A stretch of DNA of 64,000 bases. It comes from Selaginella tamariscina. Taxonomy: Eukaryota; Streptophyta; Lycopodiopsida; Selaginellales; Selaginellaceae. Position numbers and translations under genes: made by a program. Below, piece by piece: positions 37,814-51,969 of this stretch (its first letter is position 1; each line of letters starts with the position of its first letter). The notes below the pieces were generated by a model. The model did no database searches, was not told the origin of the DNA, and worked only from the letters and a program-made list of their open reading frames with translations. The stretch covers positions 434,001 to 498,000 of the forward strand of contig PUQB01000110.1 in NCBI GenBank assembly GCA_003024785.1. The letters are read 5' to 3'.

Positions 37814-38773
37814 TTCGGGCCGAAGAGCTACTCCATTATGATGTCATCCCCCTGACTCTCAATGCCGTTGTGAAGTTAGGAGTCATGGATGTAATATCCC
37901 ATCCTCCACTTTCTGCCGTTGAGATCATCTCTGCCACACCTGGTGCCAAATCCTCTGCAAATGCTACCTTTCTCAGAGAGCATTGCGACTTTTGGCAAGT
38001 AACGGCATCGTCAATTAGGAGAAGACGCTGCAAAAATATGGCTTGACAGAGGTGGGCAAGTTCTTCTCTATGGCACCAGAAGCATCATTGGCCGCTATGT
38101 GCAACTACCGAACCTTTTTAAAACCGTTTGAACATCTCCCTGAAGCAATACTTGAAGGTGGTCAAAGCTCACGGGGGGAGACGCACTATGAATTAGCTTC
38201 TGAAGAGCTGGACTATGCAACAAGCTTGAACTTTGGCATGACCAGTCATTCACTAGTGTGTTGCTGGAACGTTACGCTAAGTTTTCAGACATCCACACCT
38301 TAATTGACGTGGGTGGTGGTCAAGGGACCTTGCTTGGTGCAATCACCTCTCGTCATCCACACATTAGAGGAATCAATTTGATCAGCCTCATGGAGCTTTT
38401 CAATTTCTAGGTATTAAAGTTGATTGATAATCTTTCCAGGAATTTAAAGTTACATGCTCTTTTAGGAGTAGAGCACATTGGCGGTGATATGTTTGAGAGT
38501 ATTCCTCCAAGTTAGAAATAAACGATATCAATTATTGGATTTACCTTTAATATGATTGAGGCAGGCAAGGTCATAGTTATAGAGGCCTCAAATGTTCATC
38601 ATAGTAATTTCATCCTCTTTGATGTAATAATGATGGTGGACCTCAATGGAAAGGAGATAACGTTCGAAGAGTACAAAACACTAGGACAAAATGCTGGCTT
38701 CAAAGCAGTGGAAATAGCCACTGTGTGTAAGGGATTAGCTGTTATGGAATTTCACAAACAACAAGGAAGGTGA
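37789..38773 (+). pseudogene. Caffeic acid/flavonoid-type O-methyltransferase, copy A, degenerate
   Basis: The N-terminal dimerisation region is clear (RAEELLHYDVIPLTLNAVVK, LGVMDVI). A one-base loss near 37973 shifts the frame. Later pieces are EVGKFFSMAPEASLA, LIDVGGGQGTLLGAI (SAM-binding motif I) and the C-terminus VIVIEASNVHHSNF...GLAVMEFHKQQG. The segment with the catalytic His (expected around [11 protein letters not shown]) is missing. In its place about 45 bp (38508-38555) match intron 2 and its exon edges of the other copies in reverse orientation. It is downstream of the 80-bp duplication. Not functional. Confidence 0.85.
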
Positions 38774-38916
38774 AGTGCATGCTCACATTTTCTACTACCA
38801 ATATGCTAGTTAAAACGAGTTGTAACTGTCAACATAAGTTGCTATAGATATTGTTGACACATGTAGTACACTTGTGTGTGCAATGGATCAAATGTGTCAA
38901 AACAGTTACTTTGGTA

Positions 38917-38954
<38 letters not shown>

Positions 38955-39413
38955 AAAACTCATGCACTTAAAAATTGAATATATTTAAACAATAATGCTT
39001 ATTCATAATATTTACGATAGCCACTTAATAAACCTACTTCTTAGTGATTGAAAAACACATTTAACATCAATTCAAGCATTTGCAAGCTGCCCGAAACTCA
39101 ACGTGGAACATATAACATGAGGTACGGCTAATTGTAGGCTCGTCGTAATACTTTTGCTTGCATTTCTGCCTTTATGTTCAATAGAACCTTAAAGTAAGTT
39201 TGTTAGAAATAATAAATTTAATTATTAAGTTTCCTGAAGTTAGAAAAAGATTGAAAAGGTTTGCATCTAACACACAACGGATTCGAACTGGTTATAGTCT
39301 TGTAGAATCACCCACACTGTTCTCCCCAACTCAAAAGAACACTTATTCTCTTTACAAAAGCTAATAACAATTTGCATAGAAATCTCATACGGTTTCTATT
39401 TTGTTGTGCCGCA
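38774..39413. other. OMT 3' flank and uncertain retrotransposon edge
   Basis: 38820-39025 matches the 3' flanks of OMT copies B and C in inverted orientation, with a (TA)n tract at about 38919-38951. From about 39060 on, the sequence may be the 3' LTR of the adjacent Copia element, but no second LTR copy was found to prove it. Confidence 0.4.
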
Positions 39414-42400
39414 TCAATTTCTAATTATGGTGCTGAATATGAGTTGGAAGAGCTGAGGATTATTGAGATCCTCCATCAACCACTTCAGCCACACAACCTC
39501 CTTGTAGCCCGTAGTCAAGGCAATATATTCCACTTCAATAAATGAGAGTGCTACAACACTTTGTTGTTCATTGGTCCAACTAATGGCAGCTTCGCATAGC
39601 TGAAGGCTAAAACCAATGGTTGACTGACATCTTTTGTTGGTAGCCCAATTAACATCCATGTAGTAAGTTAGAGTTACGTCTCACATAGAATAACACAAGC
39701 CATGGTCCACTGTGCCTTTGAGATATCACACTATGTGTTTGGCATGATTGGTGTGTGGCTTTGCACTAATCTGGCTCAATGCAATGGTTGTGTAACATAT
39801 ATCTAGCTATGTTGTGAGGGCCAGATACATCAAACATCCAATCAAGTTGTTGTCATGCAGTTTGGGCCCAACATCATTTGGAGCCAACACCCCTACTTCA
39901 TCAACATTTGAATTGGATGGCAATCAACCATGCTGAAGTGTTGGAGGAGCAACCCTACATATTGACTTTAGTGGATTTTCAAGGTAGCAGTTGTAGGCTT
40001 GAGTTCAACTTGGATGCCCAAGAAGGAGCATACCTCACCAAGATCTTTCATTCGAAAGGTGCTAGCGAGTGTGGCCTTCAAGGCCCAAATGGCTAATTTG
40101 TCTCCCCTAATGATCAACAAGTCATCGACGTACAAGACCACAATGAGCATAGCTTTTCTCTCACCCTTCACATAAACATTCGAGTTGTTAATAACACGAT
40201 GAAAACCTTGTTTGTGTAAGGCTTCATTAAACTTTTGGTACCATACATATGACAAGTGTTTCAAGCCATACAAAGCCTTATGAAGCCTCCATACTTTGAA
40301 GTAATCTTTGTAACTAAGGAAACTAGTAGGGATCCGCATAAAGACTTTTCCTCCAACTAGCCATGAAAGTCTTCACATCCATTTAATGAACTTTCTAGTT
40401 CCTAGCATTTGCAAGAGCCAAGATCGTTTAGATGCTTGTCATCTCAACCACAAGAGAAAATGTCTAATCATAATCGATTCCTTTTAGTGATCATGAGTCT
40501 TCTTGAATACCCACTTGAAGTCCACAAGTTTGCAACCATGTGGGCATTGCAAGCTTAAAACTTGTGATTCTTAAGAAGAGAATCCATTTCATCTTGAATG
40601 ACTGCACACCAAAACTAGAATCCTCATGTCCATGGAATATTCTTATCCATGAACATACACAATTCAGCTTTGTCATTAAGCAGGAATGTGGCATCCTCCA
40701 AAACTTTTCAAGATGGCCTTAGCATGTGAGGGTCAAGCATGCCCCTATGATGCATGGGTGGAACTGCTACAAATTCATCAAGTGGTAGTGCGTCAACCAA
40801 AGCATCTTCTTCTTCAACGTTGTGCTTAGGCCTAGCATCATCTTTGCTAGGTTGAGCTCCCCCATTTATCATCACAATCCTAAATCCAAGAGAAATGATA
40901 GACACAAGAAGGTCATTGTTAATTAACTGCATAGATGTTAGCTGCTTTGTGTCACGCATAAAAATATTTTTAGCAAAGATGACACTAGTGCTAGCTAACA
41001 AGGGTGGCTTTGGTGATGGGATCCAAAAGCTTATACCCCTTCCAAATGTGTTCCCCATCGTTAGCATATCCAACAAACACAAATCCCTTACTCTTTGGGA
41101 ATATTGGGCATGTCGCATAGCCAAATACACATAGATGAAAGACATTTGGTTTCTTCCTAGACCATGCTTACTCGAGAGTTTTTCCTTTGAGTGCCATGGT
41201 AAGTAAGCAATTTTGCACATGAAGTACCATGGTAATTACCTCTTGCCAGAATTCTTTATCTAGCTTGGCACCAAATAATAAGTTGCAAGCTACATTAACA
41301 AAAGTCCAATTCTTTCGTTTCGCAACTCCATTTTGTTGTGGAGTATAACGCGTAGTGACTTTGTGCTAAATCCCATGCACATGACAAAAGTCATGAAGGG
41401 CATTGTTGAAGTATTCCTTGCCTCCATCTGTCCTCAATGCCTTAATTTTTAGCTTGAGTAGGTTTCAACTAAGGCCTTATAGTGCTTGAAGGCCTTAATA
41501 GTCTTGTCCTTGCCTTGTAGAAAGAAGACACAAGTTTTGCAATTGAAATTATCAATAAGAGTCATGAAGTACTTTGCACCAAAGTGATTAGGTACGTGTA
41601 TAGGGCCACACAAATCTTAGTGTATTAGCTCCAATGGCTTACCAACCCGACGTTTGGACAAGGCAAAGTTTTGCTGATGTTGTTTGCCCAACATGCAAGA
41701 CTCACAAAAACTCTGCATGATCTTCTTTCAAGGTCTAAGCTTGCCACCATGTCTTTTGTGATCATCTCCTACAACGCCTTATAATTTGCATGTCCAAAAT
41801 GACAATGCGAGTGGTGCATGTTCAACTTTTGTCACTCACTTGACACCTTGTAAAGATTCCCTTGACACCACCCATGTAACAACTTCTTTCCAGTCATCTT
41901 AAAACTAGCTTTGTCTATGAAGAGCACTTCATCACCATCGAAGACAACAATTATATCATTATCACACACTTTAGACTTTAAGTTTTGTCGCAAGCCAGGA
42001 ACATGCATCGCATTTGAGAATAATTTCACTTACATTCTTAAGGACAAAGCGAAAGCTACCATTGCCTTGAACTTCCATGTGAGTGTCATCCCTAAGACTA
42101 CCACTACCTTGAACCTCCATGTGAGTGTCATTAGCATATATTGCTCAAACATGAAATTATTCATAGTCATGAGTTGGTACATCCGGAGTCCACGATCCAT
42201 GGTTGTCCACTCTGTGCAGCATCTACATTGTGACACTCTTCTTCAACCTCTTCTCATGGTTCCTCTTGCAACTCAGTCATGTTTGTTGTGGCAGTGTTGT
42301 TGCAATCTTGAGCCCAATCCCCAATCTCTCAGCACAACTTACACTGGTCATGGAGGATGCACCTTGCATACCCTCTTCCCATGCTCTGACTGTGTGTAGA

Positions 42401-43234
42401 GTTCAAGCAAGCAATGGCATGACCTTCACCTCCATGGTTCCCTCAACCAGCTTGGCTTGTAGGGTCTTGTAGAACATTCCTGGTCCCTTCAACCAACCTC
42501 AAAAGTTGGTTCCCTCAACCAGCTTGACCTTTGGACATCGCGTTACACCCTCGTCCCTAGCGGCCACCTTGTCATCCATTCCTTTCTACCGGAGCCCTCA
42601 CTAGCTCTCTTTGGCCTCATAAGTTTGAGCCTTCTTTACTTGTAGCATCGCAATGTTGATGAGCTTCGGCACAACTCCATCAAAGGTTAATTTGCCCTCT
42701 CTCATCATCTCCTGTATACAACCATCCCACTCTCTTAGCAATGACTTGTAGAGCTAAATCTTTTGCATCGAGTTAGGCACTTTGTGCTCTTTTTCTTGTG
42801 TAGCCAAGTGTAAAAAGAGCTTGCTCAACATCTGAGTGTGTGGTTGCATATCCCCATTGTCCTCATACATGCACACCACAAGCTAGGAGTGAATTTGCAT
42901 CACTTCTATGTTGAAATACTTGTTCTACTTATGGTCAAGCCATTTCTAGAGCTTCATAATCAAAGGTGTTGGCCTTGAGCAAAATTCCATGGCTCAAGAA
43001 GGTACAAATATAATCATAGTGCACTGGTACTTGAGCTTCTAAGTTCTCACAATCTTTTGGCCTTGAGCCCGTTGCAAAGCCCATGTGCTCCAAATCACTT
43101 CATTTGTGTTGCTAATTTCTTTTATAATCCCATGAAGGGAAATGAACGAATATCCATTTTAGGAGCAATGTTGCTCTCTACCATCCTTTACAGCTGCTAG
43201 ACTACCTCATTAGAACCTAACGGCTCTGATACCA
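39414..43234 (-). mobile_element. Copia (Ty1) retrotransposon, degenerate
   Basis: Minus-strand order is gag, GAG-pre-integrase, integrase, RT, RNase H, which defines Copia. A primer-binding site TGGTATCAGAGCC (43222-43234, plant initiator tRNA-Met type) comes first. A zinc-knuckle remnant lies near 42290-42340 (GDWAQDC). NAMHVPGLRQNL (41832-42029) marks the pre-integrase region. RT boxes include LHKALYGLKH and LYVDDLLI (39968-40339), and RNase H includes QSVVALSFIEVEYIAL (39414-39659). Many stops and shifts show it is dead. The 5' LTR is at most about 100 bp (43236-43335), so that end appears truncated. It lies between OMT copies A and B. Confidence 0.85.
43222..43234 (-). other. Retrotransposon primer-binding site
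   Basis: The minus strand reads TGGTATCAGAGCC, the common plant LTR-element site complementary to the 3' end of initiator tRNA-Met. It fixes the element's orientation and 5' end. Confidence 0.75.
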
Positions 43235-43516
43235 CTATCCAATAGAGGCGATGTCCTTAATCTCAGCTCATTTAGGTTAACCTAACATTACGATAGATAC
43301 AAGTATGCATAGGAGCACTTGTATTTTTAAGTGCATGAGTTTTAAATTATATATATATTAGTACATATATAAGTAAGCAAGAGTAACTGTTTTGACACAT
43401 TGATCCATCGCACTGCATGTGTCAACAATATCTATAGCAACTTGTTTCTTATATATTCTATAAAAGTAACAGGACATATTAACTAGCATTGGTAATAGAA
43501 AACGTGAGCATGCACT

Positions 43517-44651
43517 TCACTTTCCTTGTTGTTTGTGAAATTCCATAACAGCTAGTCCCTTACATACAGTGGCTATTTCCACTGCTTTGAAACCAGCATA
43601 TTGTCCGAGAGTTTTGTACTCTTCCAACGTTCTCTCCTTTCCATCGAGGTCCACCATCATCAATATATCAAGGATGAAGAAATTACTATGATGAACATCT
43701 GAGGCCTCTATAACTATGACCTTGCCTTCCTCAGGGAGGGACTTGAAACAATTTTTCAGTATGTTCACACACTTTTCATCATCCCAGTTGTGAAGGATCC
43801 ACTAGAAATAGAAATGCACCAAGTTAGAAATAAATGATATAACTAGTTGTTGTGCATTTACCTTTAATATGATTGTATCTCCTTGGGGAATACTCTCAAA
43901 CATATCACCGCCAACGTGCTCCACTCCTTAAAGAGCATAAAAATTAAAATTCCTGGAAAAGATTGATCAACTTTAATACCTGGAAATTGAAAAGCTCCGG
44001 CAATAACGTGAGGCTGATCAAAATTAATTCCTCTAATGTGTGGATGACGAGAGGTGATTGCACCAAGCAAGGTCCCTTGACCACCACCCACGTCAATTAA
44101 GGTGTGGATGTCTGAAAACTTCTTCACGTAACGTTCCAGAAACACACTAGTGAACGATCTGGAATGACTGCCCATGCTAAGGTTGAAGCTGGTGGCAAAG
44201 TCTGGCTCTTGAGCAGCTATTTCGTACTGTGCCTTGCCCCCATGAGCCTTGCCGAAGGGTTGACCACCTTCAAGTATTGCTTCAGGGAGATGTTCAAATG
44301 GCCTGAGAAAGATTTGATAGTTGCAACTCACGGCCAATGCATGAGTCAATGACGCTTTTGATGCCGTAGAGAAGAACTTCCCCACCTCTGTCAAGCCATA
44401 TTTTCGCTCCCCTTGCAGCGTCTTCTCCTCAGCGACGATGCCGTAAGTTGCCAGAAGTCGCAATGCTCTTTCGAGAAAGGTAGCATTTGCAGAGGATTTG
44501 GCACCAGGTGTGGCAGAAATGATCTCAACAGCAGAAAGTGGAGAATGGGATATTACATCCATGACTCCTAGCTTCACAACGGCATTGAGAGTCAGGGGAT
44601 GACAGCGGAATGGAGTAGCTCTTCGGCCCGAAGGTAAGCAGAGTCAGACAT
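43517..44651 (-). CDS. Caffeic acid/flavonoid-type O-methyltransferase, copy B, one frame break
   Basis: Exons 44651-43980, 43926-43862 and 43801-43517, separated by introns of only 53 and 60 bp, give about 340 residues, normal for plant class II SAM-dependent OMTs. It has an N-terminal dimerisation helix region and LIDVGGGQGTLLGAI (SAM motif I). It also has HVGGDMFESIPQGD and [11 protein letters not shown], which contains the His in the position of the catalytic base (His-Asn here where COMT has His-Asp). The C-terminus is GLAVMEFHKQQGK. The only defect seen is CCCC instead of CCCCC near 44599-44602, which shifts the frame after about 17 codons. The substrate cannot be told. It is the best preserved of three copies. 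Confidence 0.85.
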
Positions 44652-45084
44652 GTCCACCAGTATCTCGCTAAAACTTAGAAAGACAAGTTGCAAATAACTC
44701 AGTGTAACAACTCATGATATATACACGCAATGACTTTGACTAACCAGTTGATCGTAGCCACGTCGAATCAGATCAATACGGACGCCATCTCTTTGATAAG
44801 TCAAATAAGTAATCCGGAAATTGTAAGTCAAATAATAATGGCAAGACTATAATTTTCAAATGAGTTACACGCACGATGTCTTGACTTTTTGAGATTTAAA
44901 ATCATAATAATATTCATTATAAATATTCCATTGTATTACTGAAACCCAAATTAGCCCTTATTTGAACTTTGATTGCAACAACTGTTCAGCGGTCTTTACG
45001 AAATTTATGGTGTTAATTAAGAGCAAAAGTTAAGTTTATAAGGGATAAGAAATGTACAAAAATATTTCAATTTTAAGAATATCT

Positions 45085-45155
45085 TGACGGAATCAAAAGC
45101 AGGTTTTAGAAATTTAAGTTTGACGGAATCAAAAGCAGGTTTTAGAAATTTAAGT
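45085..45155. repeat. 36-bp tandem duplication
   Basis: TGACGGAATCAAAAGCAGGT followed by TTTAGAAATTTAAGT occurs twice in a row, at 45085 and 45121. Unit 2 of the larger duplication has only one related copy near 50330. Confidence 0.85.
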
Positions 45156-46009
45156 AATACTGATTTAACAATAATATATATTTTGATTTCGGTTTGAATT
45201 ATCTGAATATTTATTGTTGGATAATCGAATATTCGTTCACCTTATGAACTATTCTAATAGTATATTTATGTTGATATATGTAATTTATTTAAATACATAT
45301 TTTAGAATTGAGAACAACGGACTGATCGTGATTGACCTTCGTATGGTACAGAGCACCCATAGATTATGTCTATGTGGAGTGGATGTTGCTGCGAGTTCTA
45401 TTTATTGGAAACACTGTTCGATATATAAATATATTTATGATATAAGTGTAATACGTGAATTAGATGGATGGAGAAACGATTTTCTTTCTTTGGGAAATGT
45501 ATGTAAGTTTAACATTTCTTGCTCTAAAAATATAGTTTATTATGACTGTCATCTATCAATTTTATTAATGGTGAATATTAATCATCAAAATAAATTATAT
45601 TTTCACTCTGTAAATATCACGGGGTTCTCAACTATGTTAGATGTTAATTATGTGATACATCGTGGGTATATTATACCTGGGGTTTCACGTGTTACACAAA
45701 CATATAGATGTATATGTTGTGTGTGTGAGCGATAAATGATTCATTTTGCCTTACTTCCAAACCACACATACTCACGAAATGTAGTACCTCTAATCCATGC
45801 TTTGCATTATAATTGGTCCTTATTACACTTACAAGTATAACATGCCTCCTATCTTGCTTACACCTAGTAAGCACCCTTCCACCCTCTAAGATATGCATAT
45901 TGTAAGCACCCTTCCACATACTGTAAGTACCTAAGTACATGAATGTGCATACGTACGTATATATATGTGCATATATATATATAAATATATATCTTTTGTA
46001 CAACTTGAG

Positions 46010-46311
46010 TTAATCCTCATCACGCTTATCAGTAGTAAGTATAGCAGGCCTCTTGGCTCTTCTAAACAACCTTTTCTGGTCCTTAACGCCCTTAATCTTC
46101 CCAACACCCCTTGTCCTCTCATCAAACGTAATCCTGCTAATTGTAATGGCCCCTTTACGTTTCTTCATTGAGACACAGTCGCTCTTTTTTCGAAATGTGG
46201 GTATTGTCTCAAAAAGGGTACACCTGTCCGTTGCCTTTCTTAACTCGACTTTGTTGTCCTTGCCGTATTTTGTGTTCCCAGTCTTTCCATGTTAACTGCT
46301 TGATTTCCAAC
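46010..46311 (-). CDS. Probable terminal exon of an unrecognised gene
   Basis: On the minus strand a splice acceptor (GGTTTCAG) at 46314-46312 leads into coding-like DNA. One frame is open from about 46300 for ten-plus codons (EIKQLTWKDWEHKIRQG). A second frame is open to a stop at 46012-46010, is basic and has RKKSDCVSMKKRKGAITIS and ends RPAILTTDKRDED. The codon-like composition stands out from the AT-rich surroundings. A possible upstream exon lies near 46850-46970 (FGTYSVKRLATNHDYQKLSE). I do not recognise the family; the change of frame suggests a fragment or pseudogene. Confidence 0.35.
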
Positions 46312-47437
46312 CTGAAACCATATACATATGCATGTAAATATATTGTGTGTATAATTATGTACTTGCAATGTATGTTTCAAGTATTTAAAGTACACACGTA
46401 TGAATTCACATATGCAATAACCGTATGGCCGCGTATATATAATGGAAAATACAAACATATACATATCTGCCCAAAGCTAATTATATATTTCTATTGTATA
46501 TAACGATATGTATGCATAAGTATACAAAACTTGCTCAAGTTCTCACCGAGTGCATGTACATAAATAATAAGCATATCATGTAACTATGCATATCTCTACA
46601 TGTATCTACATAGCAATATAAGTATGACGTCTTCTGCACGCGCGCACGCGCGCACACACACACACACACACACATATATATAAGTACAAAACATAAAAAC
46701 ACTTCTATGCCAACATATATACAATATACAAAAACAATACATACATATAACATGATAAACGATTAATTGACAATGTGTGTGTACAGACAATATACATTTG
46801 CGATACACGTATCAAAAGCATATTGTATCAATACATTCTATACACACACCTTGACTTTGGATACTCAAGCAGAAGAATTCTTATAAAGGATCTGCTCACT
46901 AAGCTTTTGATAATCGTGATTAGTGGCCAGGCGCTTGACAGAATATGTTCCGAACAATTTTGAAAAGAATATACCGTTTCTGCTGACTAAACTTAATAAA
47001 TACACAGACTAATGTTTTAATTTGATTTTTAAGCTAAACCTGATCTGAAAATACAATATAACACAAAGTTAGCTTAGTGAAGAACTAAGTTTATCTTTTT
47101 AGCTATTACATATTATATATCTATTAACAATAGAATTTATGGTATCCTTATACGTGTATATACACATATAATAAGTAATATATATTATTATGATTATGAG
47201 GTCGCATTAAGGATAATTAGCCTGTTCAATCATGAAAAACACATATAAGAGTACAACATATTGGACAATCATTTTTAGTTTCTTATAATTTAAACTTTGT
47301 ATATATTGCTGTCTGAACTATAAGACCGTATCAAATGTTAGCTTAAATGACGTCATTCTTTAAATCAAGTTTGGTAACCAACCATATACATTTATCCAAT
47401 TTTATTATATGATTAATGTCACGTGGTAACTCAATAA

Positions 47438-47469
<32 letters not shown>

Positions 47470-48430
47470 TTAAAGTTTAAGAAATAATTAAGAATTTAAT
47501 GAAACCACGGGTATCTTCCAAGGTATCAAAATAGAAAGAGAGATATAAATACTCCGTTCGTCACATGGATACCATTAAAATGCGTCATGACATCCGAGCC
47601 GTTGGATTCGTCATCCAACGGCCTTGCAAATTGGGGATATTAAATTGGATATATCGTGTGAGGCCAAGTCAAGGATCCACCAATATCATCCTATTGAGCG
47701 CTCGAGGTTCGTAATAAGAATTATGTGGAGAAATAAGTATTTTTTTTCTTAAATTCGAGCAACTCATTTATTTTATTTATACGAGGGATTTTTTGAGGTA
47801 ATTTAAATTTTTTTGAAATTAATTAGGGGCGATGAAGGAGAGTTAACGTGATATTTTGTTTCTGCACTGCTGTATAGACCAAGTTTCCCTTGCTACGGTT
47901 GAATCTGATTGTGTATACACTATATACACGTATAATACAGTGTATATACGGTATAATACAATATATACCAGTACAGATAGTCTTCGTGTTGCAGTCACAG
48001 CTTTGCAACAAATTTCGAAGGGGCTCGATGCAAATTTTGAAACACTGATAAACATGCACATCCATATGAATATTAATTTACATTCATGCTTGAGATACAT
48101 TTAAATAATGAAATAATTAGTGAAATTCATATTGCAAGACTTAAGAAACACTTGGACTCTATATATGTAACATACAGGAAAAAAAATTAGAAATATATCT
48201 TGGTTGAGAGATACACTCTTCCCTTAAGTGTATGTTCCTTTGGTAGTCTCAAAAAATTTGGGTTCCTGTGTGATTCAGACAGCTTTGCAAATGCTTGTTC
48301 GATCGTGTAATTCAAGCAGTAAGAGTGGCCATTACACTATCATAAATATTATGAATAAGCAAATAGTAATCGATACCATTATTGTTTAAATGATTCTATT
48401 ATTTTATGATATACATACAATTTTTAAGTG
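46312..48430. other. Intergenic DNA between the two OMT duplication units
   Basis: Mostly microsatellite (a (CG)(CA)(TA) run at 46638-46682) and AT-rich DNA. Around 47550-47720 base composition rises toward balanced, like a promoter or 5' leader. At 47870-48050 a short exon-like stretch (DSLRVAVTALQQISKGLDANFETLIN, shown here only as a landmark region) follows a CTGTATAG acceptor-like site. No gene could be assembled or named. Confidence 0.4.
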
Positions 48431-48568
48431 CTGAGTTTAAAATTATATATATATTCATAGATATTTAATAAGCAAGAGTAACTGTTTTGACACATTGATC
48501 CATATGTAACAGGTCTTTATTTACAACCCACATCATGTACCAAAAACGTGAGCATACACTTCATGTAT

Positions 48569-48790
48569 GTTGTAATTAAAATAGGAATGTTTATAGTCCA
48601 TTTTTAATAATTAATAATTTTAATTATTTAATTAATATTTTTTAATTTAAAAATAATTTTAAAATAATATATATTTAAATAAAAAATATTCTTTAAAATG
48701 TATGTTTAAAATATATAATTAATATATAAGTATTAATTAATTTTTTTTTATATTTTCAATTTCATGTATCATTCCCATTTGAGTGACAAC
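48569..48790. mobile_element. 222-bp MITE next to the 3' end of OMT copy C
   Basis: The left end starts GTTGTAATTAAAATAGGAAT and the right end is its imperfect complement, ending TTTGAGTGACAAC; the interior is AT-rich. Copy B lacks this block at the same place. Its left ~100 bp resembles the outer ends of the DUF7869-type element copies at about 50845 and 58640. A target duplication is not clear: TTCAT is shared by both flanks. Confidence 0.65.
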
Positions 48791-48810
48791 TTTCATAATC
48801 ACTTTTCTTA

Positions 48811-49935
<1,125 letters not shown>

Positions 49936-50844
49936 GTCCACCAGTGTATCTCGCTAAACTTAGAAAGACAAGTTGCAAATAACTCACTGTAACAACTCAT
50001 GATATATACTAGTGCCAAGACGCAATGACTTTGACTAACCAGCCACGTCAAATCGGATCAATATGGACGCCATCTCTGTCGTCGTGTTCCGGAAATTGTA
50101 AGTCCAAATAATAAAGATAAGGCTAAATTTTCAAATTTAGTGTTCATTTTTACGATCTTGACTCTTTGAGATTTAATATCATATAATAATATTCATTATA
50201 AATATTTCATTGTATTATTAATATTACTGAAACCCAAATTAGCCCTTATTTGAACTGTTCAGCGGCAAAAGTTAAGTTTATAAGAGGTAAAAAATGTATA
50301 AGAATATTCTAATTCTAAGAATATGTTACGATGGCATTAAAAGCAGGTTTTAATTTAGGTAATACTGATTTGACAATAATATATATTTTGATTTATCTGA
50401 ATATTCATTCATCACGCTGTAAATTCGATAATAGAATATTTTTTCACCTTATGAACTATTCTAATATATATTTATGTTGATATATGTATTTTATTTAAAT
50501 ACATATTTTAGAATTGAGAACAATTCTATTTTATTCAAAACACTGTTCAATATATAAATATGTTTTTGATACAGTAGATGGATGGAGAAATGATTTTCTT
50601 TCTTTGGGAAATGTATGTAAGTTTAGCATTTCTTGCTCTAAAGGTATAGTTTTATTATGACTATCATTAATAAAACTCTAAAGGTATGACTATCAATTTT
50701 ATTAATGGTGAATGTTAATCATCAAAATAAATTATCACGGGGTTCTGAACTATGTTAGATGTTAATTATGTGATACATTGTGGGTATATTACAAGTGGGG
50801 TTTCACCTATTGTTATGTTATACAAACATATATATGTATATATG

Positions 50845-51969
50845 CAAGTTGTAATTAAAATGGGCATGGCTACAGTCTCATTTCTTAATAATTAGCAATT
50901 TTAGTTATTTAATTAGTATTTTTAATATTAAAGAAATATTTTTTAAATATATGTTTGAAAATAGAATATTCTTTAGAAGATTCTATTTTGTAATTGACTT
51001 TAATAAATTATAGCATTCATTGAACAAAAATTAATAACATTATAAAAGTAGAAGGTATTAAATTATTTAAATATTATATTTAAGATTGTATGGGCCTAAT
51101 ATCACAATTAAGGAAGAGCATAAGAGGTACATTATATAAATATTGATGTTGTTATTAAAATATTAATATTTAAATATAACATTATTAATTAAAAATTTTA
51201 ATAGTAATAATATATATAATATACAAATCCTATAATATATAGTCAATCTTCCATATGTTTTATAAATTTATATAATTAAGTAAACAATTTGGTACTATTA
51301 TTAAAGAGTTTATAATAATTATGAATATTAAATATACGATATTTTATAATTTTGTAATTGCTTTAAGCTTCAGAAAACATACATTTTTGCAATTTTGTTA
51401 ATCGTGACTTTATCAACGCTTCTTGACATTCACCCATATTGAATAGATTTAACATTTATAAAACAGTTGGGTCTTTTTGATTGGGAGACCATGTTTTCTC
51501 TAGGCATCCATTATATCTTTCGCTCTCCTTCTCGTGTCACCTTTTTGTGGTTTGAACCATGCAACCTTAGGTGTGTCGATAATTTAACCCATCCAAATAG
51601 GCTGATTATATGACACATTGGAGTAATGAGAACCATCATTAGTTTTTGAAGATCCTTGCAGTAATCAAAGTGTGTTTTTAGGTTTTTGGTTTCTTTGTCC
51701 AACAAAGTGTGGGGTTTGCACTTCCACATCACTACTGGCTTCTATGTCGTCTGTGCTCAGTGATCTCATTTCAATATCTTCTCACCACCGTTTTAGGCCA
51801 AAAAGGGTGTTGCAATTCTGTACTTGTGACAGTAGACCCTTCTAACTCTCGAACAACAGTTTCCCAATAGTCGACCACATGCTTATATAGTTCTGAATAA
51901 CCAGTTGCCTTATCAGAATTTTTTGGCATTGATTTTTGAACCCATGCCACATATTTTTTGATGCCATTT
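50845..51969 (-). pseudogene. Truncated inverted copy of the DUF7869-type gene and its 3' terminus
   Basis: The minus strand matches about 57530-58640. Landmarks are GIKKYVAWVQKSMPKNSDKA (51771-51965), STELQHPFWPKT, LQKLMMVLITP and the non-coding tail to GTTGTAATTAAAATGGGCAT at the outer end. The copy stops abruptly at 51969, where a Gypsy LTR begins. The frame is broken several times. Confidence 0.8.

Larger units (their letters stand above)
43340..45720 (+). repeat. Direct duplication, unit 1 (contains OMT copy B)
   Basis: Matches 48440-50840 in the same orientation, covering the OMT 3' flank, the gene and about 1 kb upstream. The last shared stretch is near GATGTTAATTATGTGATACAT at 45641 (50757 in unit 2). 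The offset is about 5.1 kb. Confidence 0.8.

Noticed and set aside
42203..42472. Forward frames in the Copia gag region
   Set aside because: They are antisense to the degenerate gag/zinc-knuckle region.
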